DNA of 64,000 nt from Lachnospiraceae bacterium GAM79. Its GTDB lineage: Bacteria > Bacillota > Clostridia > Lachnospirales > Lachnospiraceae. Shown piece by piece: positions 1 through 9,023 of the stretch. Under the pieces are notes generated by a model that worked only from the letters and a program-made list of their open reading frames with translations, was not told the DNA's origin and searched no databases. The stretch is from assembly GCA_003584705.1 (NCBI GenBank), contig AP018536.1, forward strand, positions 1,054,001 through 1,118,000, written 5' to 3'. Made by a program: the position numbers and the translations under genes. Every line of letters begins with the position of its first letter. The stretch's first letter is position 1.

Positions 1-234
1 ATCAAGGTGGATCAGAGCTTTGTCAAAGATCTGGCGGAGGATGCCTACTCCCAGTCCTTTATCAAAATGGTGGCGGAGCTGGCGGAGACCATCGGCGTCA
101 GCGTCTGCGTGGAAGGTATCGAGACCCCGGAGCAGTTCAGAGTATTGCAGGGTATGAAGGTCAAATACATTCAGGGCTATTATTTTGACCGTCCTTTGGA
201 GAGGCATGCATTTGAGGCAAAATATGTGAAGTAA
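1..234 (+). CDS. C-terminal end of an EAL-domain (c-di-GMP phosphodiesterase) protein, partial
   Basis: The reading frame is open from the first base and ends with TAA at 232-234, so only about 77 C-terminal residues are present. They contain the end of an EAL domain: an IKVDQSFV segment, then VCVEGIETPEQ and YIQGYYFDRPL. These match the last conserved blocks of EAL phosphodiesterases, including the glutamate of the EGIET block and the QGYYF block near the domain end. EAL domains hydrolyse cyclic di-GMP. The ExLxR active-site motif lies outside the window, so activity and any GGDEF or sensory domains cannot be judged. A very strong hairpin follows immediately. Confidence 0.85.
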   Translation: MKVDQSFVKDLAEDAYSQSFIKMVAELAETIGVSVCVEGIETPEQFRVLQGMKVKYIQGYYFDRPLERHAFEAKYVK

Positions 235-403
235 CAGTTCAGCCATAGAATAGTAAAAGCGATGCTCCGGGTGCTTGCACACGGAGCATCGCTTTTGCTA
301 TTCTATGAGCGGAGCGCCCAAAACATGAATAAAAGATGAGCTGCAAAGCAGCGACGGCTGCGCAGCAGACGCTTTTATGAATGTTTTGGGGCAGAACTGT
401 TAC
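231..403. repeat. Intergenic dyad element A
   Basis: Left end GTAACAGTTCAG (231-242) is the near-complement of right end CAGAACTGTTAC (392-403), with 11 of 12 bases pairing. The ends resemble those of the other dyads listed in this window (TAACTATTCAG / CTGAATAGTTA type). It encloses the long hairpin at 244-307. The function is unknown. Confidence 0.5.
244..307 (+). terminator. Long 26-bp hairpin after the EAL gene
   Basis: Arms 244-269 and 282-307 pair over 26 positions with a single G-U wobble, enclosing a 12-nt loop. The 3' arm contains GCTTTTGC rather than a clean terminal U-tract. It may act as a terminator, an mRNA-stabilising end or part of the repeat element around it. Confidence 0.6.
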
Positions 404-540
404 GGAAGCAACAAAATTATCAAAATCCCTCTTGTCAAGTATCGGGGAACCATGCTACTATTAAAACAGCTACACGACTGGCGGAGCGCAGCTTGCTGCA
501 GTGGAGATACCCACAGGGAGTGTAGAATAGTGAAAGCCGA

Positions 541-582
541 CCGCCTGGGCACCGTCTATTTCTGGTGCTTAGGCGGTTTTTT
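541..582 (+). terminator. Intrinsic terminator upstream of the purO-like gene
   Basis: A GC-rich stem CCGCCTGGGCACC (541-553) pairs with GGTGCTTAGGCGG (564-576) with one wobble, has a 10-nt loop, and is followed by six T (577-582). This is a textbook Rho-independent terminator. It isolates the downstream purine genes from transcription coming from the left. Confidence 0.85.
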
Positions 583-616
583 GTAACTATTCAGAGCTGG
601 TGAAGCGAATAGTTAC
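583..616. repeat. Intergenic dyad element B
   Basis: GTAACTATTC (583-592) is a perfect inverted repeat of GAATAGTTAC (607-616), with a 14-nt gap. It lies between a terminator and the ribosome binding site of the purO-like gene, so it would be at or near the 5' end of that transcript. Confidence 0.5.
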
Positions 617-644
617 GCGATATATAGTAAACGGAGGAAAAACT

Positions 645-1352
645 ATGTTACAACTGGAACAGGAATTGAAAAGCAATGCTTATCCCGGCAGAGGTATCGT
701 GATCGGACGTTCTGCTAACGGTAAATATGCCGTGACCGCTTATTTCATCATGGGAAGAAGCGCCAACAGCCGCAATCGTGTGTTCGTGACAGAAGGAGAG
801 GGAATCCGTACCCAGGCTTTCGATCCTTCCAAACTGGAAGATCCCAGTCTGATCATCTACGCACCCGTACGTGTCCTTGGTAACAAGACCATCGTGACCA
901 ACGGTGACCAGACAGATACTATCTACGAGGGAATGGACAAACAGCTGACCTTTGAGCAGTCCCTGCGCAGCAGAGAATTCGAGCCGGACGGCCCCAACTA
1001 TACACCGAGAATTTCCGGTATCATGCATATCGAGAACGGCAAGTACAATTACGCTATGTCCATTCTGAAGAGTGACAACGGCAATCCTGATTCCTGTCTG
1101 CGTTTCACTTATGCTTATGAGAATCCTCTTCCCGGAGAGGGACGTTTCATTCACACTTATATGCACGACGGCAATCCGCTGCCCAGCTTCCAGGGCGAGC
1201 CGAAACTGGTAGAGATCCCCGATGATATGGATGCTTTTACCGATATGCTGTGGAACAGCCTGAATGAGGATAACAAGGTCTCTCTGTTTGTACGTTTCAT
1301 TGATATCGAGACCGGTAAATATGAGACAAAGATCGTGAATAAGAATATGTAA
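645..1352 (+). CDS. IMP cyclohydrolase, PurO-like family
   Basis: The product of 235 residues begins MLQLEQELKSNAYPGRGIVI and matches the PurO-type IMP cyclohydrolase family, which closes the ring of FAICAR to form IMP in the last step of de novo purine synthesis. ATG at 645 is chosen because GGAGG lies at 633-637; the frame stays open upstream but without a better site. Recognisable blocks are the N-terminal YPGRGIVIGRS, ITGRS-like YFIMGRSANSRNR, and IYAPVRVLGN. The next gene is a formyltransferase that lacks a cyclohydrolase domain, so the two together replace the usual bifunctional PurH. The assignment rests on similarity of pattern plus this neighbour. Confidence 0.85.
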   Translation: MLQLEQELKSNAYPGRGIVIGRSANGKYAVTAYFIMGRSANSRNRVFVTEGEGIRTQAFDPSKLEDPSLIIYAPVRVLGNKTIVTNGDQTDTIYEGMDKQLTFEQSLRSREFEPDGPNYTPRISGIMHIENGKYNYAMSILKSDNGNPDSCLRFTYAYENPLPGEGRFIHTYMHDGNPLPSFQGEPKLVEIPDDMDAFTDMLWNSLNEDNKVSLFVRFIDIETGKYETKIVNKNM

Positions 1353-1360
1353 AGTAGGTT

Positions 1361-1398
1361 GTGAAGACGCGTTTTGCGAATGCAGGTTCTGAATAGTT
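1361..1398. repeat. Half-element related to dyad D
   Basis: The segment ending GCAGGTTCTGAATAGTT closely repeats 2750-2787: both share TTTTGCGAATG, then GGTTCTGAATAGTT. Only the right half is evident here. It lies in the 78-bp gap between the two purine genes. Confidence 0.45.
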
Positions 1399-1430
1399 AA
1401 TATCGTAGAATAGAATAGGAGAAAAATAAG

Positions 1431-2609
1431 ATGAACGAGATTCAGTTAAAATACGGATGTAACCCGAACCAGAAGCCTTCCAGAATCTTCATGGAAGACG
1501 GCAGTGATCTGCCGGTGACCGTGCTGAACGGCAAGCCCGGATATATCAATTTCCTGGATGCTTTCAACGGCTGGCAGCTGGTAAAAGAGCTGAAGGAAGC
1601 TACAGGACTTCCCGCAGCCACTTCTTTCAAACATGTGTCTCCGGCCGGTGCTGCGGTAGGACTTCCTCTGAGTGATACTCTGGCGAAGATCTACTGGGTG
1701 GATGATCTGGGAGAGCTTTCTCCCCTGGCATGTGCTTATGCGAGAGCACGTGGTGCAGACAGAATGTCCTCCTTCGGTGACTTCATTGCATTGTCTGATA
1801 TCTGCGATACCGATACCGCCCGCCTGATCAAGAGAGAGGTATCCGACGGTGTCATCGCTCCCGGCTACACCGACGAAGCACTGGAACTGCTGAAGCAGAA
1901 GAAAAAAGGCGCCTACAACATCATCCAGATCGATCCTTCCTATCAGCCTGCTCCTATCGAGCGCAAGCAGGTATACGGCATCACCTTCGAGCAGGGGCGT
2001 AACGAACTGGATATCAACGGCAATCTGCTGTCCAATATCGTGACTGTGAACAAGGAGATCCCGGAGAGTGCCCTGATCGATATGAAGATCGCTCTGATCA
2101 CCTTAAAATATACCCAGTCCAATTCCGTATGTTATGTCAAGGATGGTCAGGCTATCGGTATCGGTGCAGGACAGCAGTCTCGTATCCACTGCACCAGACT
2201 GGCAGGCAGCAAGGCAGACAACTGGTTCTTACGCCAGTCTCCTCAGGTACTGGGCCTGCAGTTTGTAGACAGCCTGGGCAGAGCCAACCGTGACAATGCC
2301 ATTGATGTCTACATGGGCGATGAGTACATGGACGTGCTGGCGGACGGTACCTGGGAAGGTATCTTCAAGGTAAAGCCCCCTGTATTTACCAGAGAAGAAA
2401 AGAGAGCATGGCTTGACAAAATGCAGGATGTGACTCTGGGAAGCGATGCATTCTTCCCCTTCTCCGATAACATCGAGAGAGCACATAAGAGTGGTGTAAA
2501 ATACATCGCACAGCCCGGTGGATCCGTGCGTGATGCAGATGTGATCGCATGCTGCGATAAATACGATATGGTGATGGCATTTACAGGCATCCGTCTGTTC
2601 CACCACTAA
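1431..2609 (+). CDS. AICAR formyltransferase, stand-alone PurH-type domain
   Basis: The 392-residue product starts MNEIQLKYGCNPNQKPSRIF and carries the AICAR transformylase signature blocks, notably SFKHVSPAGAAVG (the K-H pair of the active site), RMSSFGDFIALSD, and near the C-terminus IGAGQQSRIHCTRLAG and KSGVKYIAQPGGSVRD. It transfers a formyl group from 10-formyl-THF to AICAR to make FAICAR. At 392 residues it lacks the N-terminal cyclohydrolase domain of bifunctional PurH (about 520 residues). The PurO-like gene just upstream on the same strand supplies that activity. The ribosome binding site is TAGGAG about 10 nt before ATG. Confidence 0.92.
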   Translation: MNEIQLKYGCNPNQKPSRIFMEDGSDLPVTVLNGKPGYINFLDAFNGWQLVKELKEATGLPAATSFKHVSPAGAAVGLPLSDTLAKIYWVDDLGELSPLACAYARARGADRMSSFGDFIALSDICDTDTARLIKREVSDGVIAPGYTDEALELLKQKKKGAYNIIQIDPSYQPAPIERKQVYGITFEQGRNELDINGNLLSNIVTVNKEIPESALIDMKIALITLKYTQSNSVCYVKDGQAIGIGAGQQSRIHCTRLAGSKADNWFLRQSPQVLGLQFVDSLGRANRDNAIDVYMGDEYMDVLADGTWEGIFKVKPPVFTREEKRAWLDKMQDVTLGSDAFFPFSDNIERAHKSGVKYIAQPGGSVRDADVIACCDKYDMVMAFTGIRLFHH

Positions 2610-2649
2610 GACAGATTTTGCGGGCAGGACTGTAACAGGACCTGCCTGT

Positions 2650-2787
2650 AACTATTCAGAGTCATGTAAATCTGTAATAAGCTGACCATTTATGGTCAGA
2701 CTTTTAGAGATTTATATGGCGAGGTAACCACATGAGCAAAAGGTGAGCCTTGAAAAGGCGATTTTGCGAATGTGGTTCTGAATAGTT
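2650..2787. repeat. Intergenic dyad element D
   Basis: AACTATTCAG (2650-2659) and CTGAATAGTT (2778-2787) are a perfect 10-bp inverted repeat enclosing 118 bp. Inside lies a short hairpin, CTGACCAT/ATGGTCAG (2682-2699). The element sits between the purH-like gene and the DHH gene and ends 28 bp before the latter's start. Confidence 0.5.
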
Positions 2788-2815
2788 TTTTGAGGAAGAA
2801 GAGGAAAGCGTAGTT

Positions 2816-4363
2816 ATGGACAGACGAGGGGATGCAAAGAGCAGAGAAATGATGCTGGATGAATTATTGGGCTATGACCATGTGACGATCCAATGCCACG
2901 ACAATCCGGATGCGGATGCCATAGCCTCCGGCTATGGGCTGTACTGTTTTTTCCGGGACAAGGGAAAGGATACCAGGCTGCTGTATTCCGGACGGAATAA
3001 AGTCAGAAAGGCCAACCTGATGCTGATGGTGGAGAAACTGCACATTCCGCTGGAGTACCAGCCTCAGATGGAAGATACAGTAGACGGACTGCTGATCACG
3101 GTGGACTGTCAGTACGGTGCCGGCAATGTGACGAAGATCCCGGCGGAGGAGATCGCTGTCATCGACCATCATCCACTGGAAGTCATCTGCACCGAGCGGA
3201 TGCGTCTGCAGCCCAATATGGGAAGCTGTGCAACCCTGGTGTGGACAATGCTGCAGGAAATGCATTATCCCGTGGAAAAAAACAGAGATCTGGGAACTGC
3301 GCTGTATTACGGCCTGTATATGGATACCAACCAGTTCTCCGAACTGTCTAACCCGGTGGACATGGATATGCGTGAGAGTCTGAATTTTGATAAGAACCAG
3401 ATATCCCTGTTCCGTAATTCCAATATTTCCCTGAGAGAGCTGGAAATTGCCGGTGTGGCAATGCTGCGTTGCAATTATAACGACGATTACCAGTTCGCCG
3501 TGATCCATTCCCAGCCCTGTGATCCCAATGTACTTGGCCTGATCAGCGACTTCCTCCTGCAGGTGGCGGGCGTCAATACCTGCGTGGTCTATAATGAGGA
3601 CAGCGGCGGATACAAATTTTCCGTCAGAAGCTGTATCCGGGAGGTCAATGCCAGCGAACTGTCGGATTATCTTTCGGAGGGCATCGGTTCCGGCGGCGGA
3701 CATTACGAGAAGGCCGGCGGCTACATTAGTATGAAATTATATGAGGAAAAATATCCAACACTGCATTCCGAAGCGTATTTCAATAACCGCATGACGCAGT
3801 ATTTCGATACGTTCCGGATCCTCTACGCCAAAGACCGGGCATTCCCGGTAAGTGAGGGCACAAGATATCAGAGAAAGAAAATCCCTCTGGCCTGTGTGAG
3901 GGCCTCTGATCTGGCGGAGCTTGGCAGGGTGGTGTCCGTCCGCACCCAGAACGGCACCATGGACATCGATACCAGACAGAATATCTGCTACACGCTGGAG
4001 AGAAACGGTGAACTTCACAGGGTGGCGGGAGAGCGGTTCCACAGGATCCTGGAACTGTCCGACGCTCCGGTGTCCGAGGACTACTGCAGGAATATGACAT
4101 ACGTTCCCAGGGTCAAGGACGGTACGGACGGCAGAAATCATCTGATCACGGAATATGTGCGCATGTGCATGCCGAAGGATGAGTTCCGCATCTATGCCAT
4201 CCGGGTGACACAGGGGGTAAAAGTGTTCCCGGTATGGGACGAGGACGGCTATATGACCGGAAGGGACGGAGATTATCTGGCGGCCAGTGAGGATGATCTG
4301 CACAATATCTTCATCGAGACGGAGCAGAATTTGCTGAATTATTTTGAAGAGAAGGGTTTATAA
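2816..4363 (+). CDS. DHH-family phosphoesterase (NrnA-like) with C-terminal extension
   Basis: The 515-residue protein has motif I HDNPDADAIASG (residues 28-39), the DHH triplet at 117-119, and a DHHA1-type glycine-rich block GSGGGHYEKAGGY around 295-310. These are hallmarks of manganese-dependent phosphoesterases such as NrnA (nano-RNA/pAp) and c-di-AMP hydrolases. At 515 residues it is well above the usual 310-340. The extra 180-residue C-terminal region (about 335-515) ends in a block around DGDYLAASEDDLHNIF that I do not recognise. The substrate cannot be set from sequence alone. The start uses a GAGGAAAG-type site upstream; Met12 is an alternative. Confidence 0.85.
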   Translation: MDRRGDAKSREMMLDELLGYDHVTIQCHDNPDADAIASGYGLYCFFRDKGKDTRLLYSGRNKVRKANLMLMVEKLHIPLEYQPQMEDTVDGLLITVDCQYGAGNVTKIPAEEIAVIDHHPLEVICTERMRLQPNMGSCATLVWTMLQEMHYPVEKNRDLGTALYYGLYMDTNQFSELSNPVDMDMRESLNFDKNQISLFRNSNISLRELEIAGVAMLRCNYNDDYQFAVIHSQPCDPNVLGLISDFLLQVAGVNTCVVYNEDSGGYKFSVRSCIREVNASELSDYLSEGIGSGGGHYEKAGGYISMKLYEEKYPTLHSEAYFNNRMTQYFDTFRILYAKDRAFPVSEGTRYQRKKIPLACVRASDLAELGRVVSVRTQNGTMDIDTRQNICYTLERNGELHRVAGERFHRILELSDAPVSEDYCRNMTYVPRVKDGTDGRNHLITEYVRMCMPKDEFRIYAIRVTQGVKVFPVWDEDGYMTGRDGDYLAASEDDLHNIFIETEQNLLNYFEEKGL

Positions 4364-4433
4364 AAGTTTTCTTGTGTGGTAAGATAAAGGATACGAAAAC
4401 AGTATTAAGTAAACGAAAGGCAAGGACATTACC

Positions 4434-6128
4434 ATGAGCGAGATCGAAAAGGAAATCGTAGATTCCGCAGAAGTAAAGGAATCGAAGAATTTTATAGAGC
4501 AGATCATTGAGAAAGATCTGGCGGAGGGCGTATACGATACTGTACACACCCGTTTCCCTCCGGAACCCAACGGATATCTTCATATCGGACATGCCAAGAG
4601 TATTCTGCTGAACTACGGCCTGTCCCAGAAATACAACGGCAAATTCAATCTGCGTTTTGACGATACCAACCCCACCAAGGAGAAGGCAGAGTTCGTAGAG
4701 TCTATCAAGGCTGATGTAAAGTGGCTGGGAGCAGACTGGGAGGACAGACTCTTTTTCGCATCCAACTATTTTGACCAAATGTATGAAGCAGCCGTAAAGC
4801 TGATCAAAAAAGGCAAGGCATATGTCTCTGACTTAAGTGCGGAGCAGATCCGTGAATACAGAGGAAGCCTGACCGAGCCCGGCAAGGAAGATCCCGGCAG
4901 CACCAGAAGCGTAGAAGAGAATCTGACACTGTTCGAGGATATGAAGGCCGGCAAATACGAGGACGGCACTAAGGTACTGCGTGCCCGCATCGATATGGCC
5001 TCTCCCAACATCAACATGAGAGATCCCGTCATCTATCGTGTGGCACATATGTCTCACCAGAATACCGGTGACAAATGGTGCATTTACCCTATGTACGATT
5101 TCGCGCATCCCATCGAGGATGCTATTGAGGGCGTGACCCATTCCATCTGTACGCTGGAATTTGAGGATCACAGACCCTTATATGACTGGGTGGTAAGAGA
5201 ACTGGAATATCCTCATCCTCCCAAGCAGATCGAATTCGCAAAGCTGTACCTGACCAATGTGGTGACCGGTAAGCGTTATATCAAGAAGCTGGTAGAACAG
5301 GGCATCGTGGACGGCTGGGATGATCCCAGACTGGTATCCATCGCAGCACTGCGCAGAAGAGGATTCACACCGGAATCCATCAAGAAGTTCGTAGAATTGT
5401 GCGGTATCTCCAAGGCACAGTCTTCCGCAGATTATGCAATGCTGGAGTATTGTATCCGTGAGGATCTGAAGGCAAAGGCACCCCGTATGATGGCTATTCT
5501 GGATCCTGTGAAACTGGTAATTGACAACTATCCCGAAGGACAGACGGAGATGCTGCCTGTAGTCAACAATCCGGAAAACGAAGCTCTGGGCAGCCGCGAG
5601 GTTCCCTTCGGCAAAGAACTGTATATTGAGAGAGAGGACTTCATGGAAGAGCCTCCCAAGAAATATTTCCGTATGTTCCCCGGCAACGAAGTGCGCCTGA
5701 TGAGTGCTTATTTCGTAAAATGCACCGGCTGTGTCAAGGACGAGAACGGAAAAGTCGTGGAAGTACATTGCACCTATGATCCGGAGAGCCGCGGAGGCAA
5801 CAGCCCCGATGGACGTAAAGTAAAGGGAACGATCCACTGGGTAAGTGCAGAGCAGTCTGTAAAAGCACAGGTGCGCCTGTATGAGAATATCATCGATGAA
5901 GAGAAGGGTGTATACAATGAAGACGGAAGTCTGAATCTGAACCCCAATTCTCTGACCACACTGACAGAGTGCCGTCTGGAGCCTGCATTTGCACAGGCAC
6001 AGGCGTATGACCGCTTCCAGTTCGTAAGACAGGGCTTCTTCTGCGTGGACTACAAGGATACCAAGCCGGGAGAACTGGTATTTAACCGTATCGTATCTTT
6101 GAAGAGTTCTTATGTACTGCCTAAGTAA
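4434..6128 (+). CDS. glnS: Glutamine--tRNA ligase
   Basis: The 564-residue class I aminoacyl-tRNA synthetase charges tRNA-Gln with glutamine. Evidence is the GlnRS-type opening [18 protein letters not shown] (HIGH signature), RFDDTNP, the [17 protein letters not shown] block, and the C-terminal anticodon-binding beta-barrel region with [17 protein letters not shown]. The second signature is unusual: where E. coli GlnRS has VMSKR, this protein has [11 protein letters not shown], so only the KR pair is kept. It follows the DHH gene by 70 bp on the same strand and precedes the DUF2225 gene by 87 bp. A GluRS identity is unlikely given the GlnRS-specific C-terminal region. Confidence 0.95.
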   Translation: MSEIEKEIVDSAEVKESKNFIEQIIEKDLAEGVYDTVHTRFPPEPNGYLHIGHAKSILLNYGLSQKYNGKFNLRFDDTNPTKEKAEFVESIKADVKWLGADWEDRLFFASNYFDQMYEAAVKLIKKGKAYVSDLSAEQIREYRGSLTEPGKEDPGSTRSVEENLTLFEDMKAGKYEDGTKVLRARIDMASPNINMRDPVIYRVAHMSHQNTGDKWCIYPMYDFAHPIEDAIEGVTHSICTLEFEDHRPLYDWVVRELEYPHPPKQIEFAKLYLTNVVTGKRYIKKLVEQGIVDGWDDPRLVSIAALRRRGFTPESIKKFVELCGISKAQSSADYAMLEYCIREDLKAKAPRMMAILDPVKLVIDNYPEGQTEMLPVVNNPENEALGSREVPFGKELYIEREDFMEEPPKKYFRMFPGNEVRLMSAYFVKCTGCVKDENGKVVEVHCTYDPESRGGNSPDGRKVKGTIHWVSAEQSVKAQVRLYENIIDEEKGVYNEDGSLNLNPNSLTTLTECRLEPAFAQAQAYDRFQFVRQGFFCVDYKDTKPGELVFNRIVSLKSSYVLPK

Positions 6129-6215
6129 GCAGTAGGACAACCGATAAGGGGAATCGGGAAAGTTGTATTCGTATTGTCACCGGGAATGGACAGTACAAAA
6201 GAAAAGGAGAGACAT

Positions 6216-7061
6216 ATGTCGGACAAATTGTTTGGACTGGCCGGTCTGGGTCTGGATGACCTGGAGAACATGGATATTTACGGACAGGATAAAAAAGAAG
6301 AGAAGGCAGCAGCCGAGGCCCCAAAAATAGAAGAAAAGGATCTGATCTTTGACAAGACATTTACCTGTCCTGTCTGCGGAGAAGATTTCCCGGCTAAGAT
6401 CATGAAGACCGGAAAGGCAAGACTTTTAAGTACCGATCAGGATCTTCGTGCAAAATACGAAGGCATTGATGCGGTGAAATATGATGTTATTCTGTGTCCG
6501 CATTGCGGCTATGCAGCACTGAACCGGTATTTCAACAGCCTGAATAAGGTTTATATAAAGCAGATCAAGGAAAATATCAGCAGTAAAGTGCAGCTGCATA
6601 CCTACGATGACGATATTTACAGCTATGAAGAAGCCATTGAGCGCTATAAGCTCTGCCTGGCCAACGCTGTGGTAAAACGGGCCCATGCCAGTGAAAAGGC
6701 TTATATCTGTCTGAAGAGCGGATGGCTGATGCGTGGTTATCAGGAGTATATGGAAGAGTCCGGGGATACGGATATGGCCAGACTCCGGGAAGTGAAGACC
6801 ATGGAGGAAGCATATCTGAAGAATGCTTACACCGGTTTTACGGAGGCACTGCAGACCGAAGGCTTCCCCATGTGCGGCATGGATGAGATCACGGTAGAAT
6901 TTCTGATTGCGGTACTGGCTGCCAGATTCCAGAAATATGATGTGGCCAGCCGTATGGTAGCCACGATCCTGACTTCTCCTTCTGCCAATGCCCGTACCAA
7001 GGACAAGGCAAGAGAGTTGAAAGACCAGATTCTGGAGAAGTTAAAGAACCAGAAAAAGTAG
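6216..7061 (+). CDS. DUF2225 family zinc-ribbon/helical-repeat protein
   Basis: The 281-residue product starts MSDKLFGLAGLGLDDLENMD, with GGAGA 8 nt before ATG; the open frame 14 codons upstream has no good site. It has a CPVCG knuckle at residues 51-55 and a second knuckle, LCPHCGYAALN, near residue 95, giving a four-cysteine zinc-ribbon pattern. A long helical C-terminal region follows, typical of DUF2225 proteins, with TPR-like segments such as YEEAIERYKLCLANAV. The family has no settled function. Only 9 bp separate it from the downstream MocR-type gene, so the two are probably co-transcribed. Confidence 0.8.
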   Translation: MSDKLFGLAGLGLDDLENMDIYGQDKKEEKAAAEAPKIEEKDLIFDKTFTCPVCGEDFPAKIMKTGKARLLSTDQDLRAKYEGIDAVKYDVILCPHCGYAALNRYFNSLNKVYIKQIKENISSKVQLHTYDDDIYSYEEAIERYKLCLANAVVKRAHASEKAYICLKSGWLMRGYQEYMEESGDTDMARLREVKTMEEAYLKNAYTGFTEALQTEGFPMCGMDEITVEFLIAVLAARFQKYDVASRMVATILTSPSANARTKDKARELKDQILEKLKNQKK

Positions 7062-7070
7062 GAAGATAAC

Positions 7071-8477
7071 ATGTATGATATGACGATCCGGCTGCGTACA
7101 GACAGTGACAAATGTCTGTACCAGCAGATATATGAGCATATACGACAGGAAATCAGGGAAGGGAAGCTTCTGGCAGGAGAGAGGCTTCCCTCCACGCGTT
7201 CTCTGGCAGAATATCTGCAGGTGGCGAGAAGCACTGTGGACTATGCCTACGACCAACTGTTAAGCGAGGGATATATCGAGGCACGACCTTATAAGGGCTA
7301 TTTTGTCTGCCGTCTGGAAGGGATATTTGCCATGGAACCGCGGGAAGAGAACGAACCGGAGCCGGACACTTCAGGAGAAGAATCTGTTCCGGAAGAGGGA
7401 TGCATTGATTTTTCTCCTTATGGTATTGATATGAACGGTTTCCCTGTGGGCGTATGGAAGCGGATCACGAAGAATATTCTGAATGACAACAACAGTGACC
7501 TGTTTGCGCAGGGAGAACCTCAGGGAGATTATGATCTGCGGCTGACCATCAGCCGGTATCTGCATTCTTCCCGGGGGGTGAACTGCCGCCCGGAACAGAT
7601 CATTGTAGGAGCAGGAAACGATTATCTGCTGTTGCTATTGGAGAAAATACTGGGCAGACATGTGGGCATTGCCATGGAGAATCCCACGTACAAGCGGGCA
7701 TACCGCATCTTTGAATCTTTTGCCTATCGCATTCACACGGTAGACATGGATGATAAGGGAATGCGGGCGGACAGACTTTCGGGACTGCCTGTCAGAGTGG
7801 CCTATGTGATGCCTTCCCACCAGTATCCCACCGGTGCGGTCATGACCATCGGCAGGAGAGCAGAACTCCTTCGCTGGGCGGAAAGGGAGCCGGATCGTTA
7901 TCTGATCGAGGACGATTACGACAGTGAATTCCGGTATCGGGGCAAGCCTATTCCTTCCCTGCAATCTTCCGATGAAAAGGGAAAAGTGATCTACATCGGT
8001 ACATTTTCCAAGGCTATTGCACCGGCAATCCGTGTCAGCTATATGGTATTGCCGGGGGATCTGCTGGATATCTACCGCAGGGATTGCTCTTTTTATTCCT
8101 GCACGGTGTCCAGAATCGACCAGCGGATCCTGAATGAATTTATCCGGGACGGGTATTTCGAGCGGCATCTGAATAAAATGCGGATGCGCTACCGGGCCAA
8201 ACATGACCTGCTGCTGGCCGGGCTGGAACCGTTTAAGAAGCAGTTTGTGATCTCCGGGGAGGATGCGGGACTGCATCTTCTGTTGACAGCGAAAGGGAAT
8301 GTCACGGAACAGGAACTGTTGGAGAGAGCAGCGGCTGAGAAAGTGAAAGCCTATGGGATGTCAGAGAATATGGTGGAAGCCACAATGCGGAAAGCTACCG
8401 TGCTGTTGGGCTTTGGAAGTATTGATGAGGCGGAAATGCAGGAAGGTCTCAGACGCTTGCAAAAAGCATGGCTCTGA
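7071..8477 (+). CDS. MocR/PdxR-type regulator (GntR wHTH fused to aminotransferase fold)
   Basis: The 468-residue protein combines an N-terminal GntR winged helix (about residues 10-75: YQQIYEHIRQEIREGKLLAGERLPSTRSLAEYL) with a class I aminotransferase-like domain (about 110-465). The PLP-lysine region is IYIGTFSKAIAPAIR, preceded by LIEDDYDSEFRY. This architecture defines the MocR family, whose members sense PLP or amino compounds and often control vitamin B6 or GABA genes. No such target is adjacent, so the regulon is unknown. The 3' end of the gene lies within an inverted repeat, GGTCTCAG (8445-8452) with CTGAGACC (8474-8481). Confidence 0.9.
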   Translation: MYDMTIRLRTDSDKCLYQQIYEHIRQEIREGKLLAGERLPSTRSLAEYLQVARSTVDYAYDQLLSEGYIEARPYKGYFVCRLEGIFAMEPREENEPEPDTSGEESVPEEGCIDFSPYGIDMNGFPVGVWKRITKNILNDNNSDLFAQGEPQGDYDLRLTISRYLHSSRGVNCRPEQIIVGAGNDYLLLLLEKILGRHVGIAMENPTYKRAYRIFESFAYRIHTVDMDDKGMRADRLSGLPVRVAYVMPSHQYPTGAVMTIGRRAELLRWAEREPDRYLIEDDYDSEFRYRGKPIPSLQSSDEKGKVIYIGTFSKAIAPAIRVSYMVLPGDLLDIYRRDCSFYSCTVSRIDQRILNEFIRDGYFERHLNKMRMRYRAKHDLLLAGLEPFKKQFVISGEDAGLHLLLTAKGNVTEQELLERAAAEKVKAYGMSENMVEATMRKATVLLGFGSIDEAEMQEGLRRLQKAWL

Positions 8478-8496
8478 GACCTTCGAAATAGAACGA

Positions 8497-8910
8497 TTAT
8501 TCTTCATTTACGGGAGGCTCTTCGTCCTCGGCATCTTCTTCATCGAAGAACTCTTCCACGTCTTCGACGGTCTCGCCCTCTTCGCCGGACAATCCGGTAG
8601 CCTGATCGGTGAGCGGTGTGAAATCAGATGCCTCTGCGGAAGCGGGTGCCGCCTCTTCGGAAGCCGGTGTGGACTCTGTGCCTGTCTCTTCCTTCGGGGC
8701 AGAGGTCTGCACGGGTGTATTCAGAGGAACATAATTGCGGGAGAACTTGGTACTCTTGTCCAGATCCTCGTGGAAATCATCATAATCATCATCTGCATCG
8801 GAAGATTCCTTCAGCTGAGAATCTTTCTGTTGCATATAGTAGTAAGCAGCTGCGGCTGCGGTACCTACTGCTGCGGTAAACAGCAGAAATTTGCCAAATT
8901 TTTTAGCCAT
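8497..8910 (-). CDS. Small membrane-anchored acidic protein, function unknown
   Basis: The 137-residue product begins MAKKFGKFLLFTAAVGTAAAAAY in effect: a short basic N-terminus then one hydrophobic alanine-rich helix (residues about 8-25), followed by a low-complexity tail rich in D, E, S, T and P. This suggests a single-pass protein with an extended acidic region, either outside the cell or on the cytoplasmic face. The start has GGAGCAACC-type sequence upstream on the minus strand. It is transcribed divergently from the TetR gene, sharing a 113-bp region with a 10-bp perfect inverted repeat. Codon positions are GC-rich as in its neighbours, supporting a real gene. Confidence 0.65.
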   Translation of the reverse strand: MAKKFGKFLLFTAAVGTAAAAAYYYMQQKDSQLKESSDADDDYDDFHEDLDKSTKFSRNYVPLNTPVQTSAPKEETGTESTPASEEAAPASAEASDFTPLTDQATGLSGEEGETVEDVEEFFDEEDAEDEEPPVNEE

Positions 8911-8936
8911 AGGGTTGCTCCTTCCATGTTGTAGTG

Positions 8937-8982
8937 TATGTAACTGGTCTGAATTTCATGCATATGCCCATACAGTTACATA
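8937..8982. promoter_or_regulatory. Perfect dyad between divergent genes (element E)
   Basis: TATGTAACTG (8937-8946) and CAGTTACATA (8973-8982) form a perfect 10-bp inverted repeat with a 26-nt gap, in the region shared by the acidic-protein gene and the TetR gene. It could be an operator, but its ends resemble the dispersed intergenic dyads of this window, so a repeat origin is equally possible. Confidence 0.45.
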
Positions 8983-9023
8983 ATAAACCTTATTGATGAA
9001 AATGAAAAGGGATATGTTGCGAT

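Noticed and set aside
377..586. 69-codon open frame on the plus strand
   Set aside because: It lies across dyad element A and the terminator at 541-582, has no ribosome binding site and no recognisable protein pattern.
8353..8934. Long plus-strand open frame of 193 codons
   Set aside because: It is antisense to the small acidic protein gene, overlaps the end of the MocR gene, and reads as a Cys/Gly-rich shadow of its D/E/S/A-rich code.
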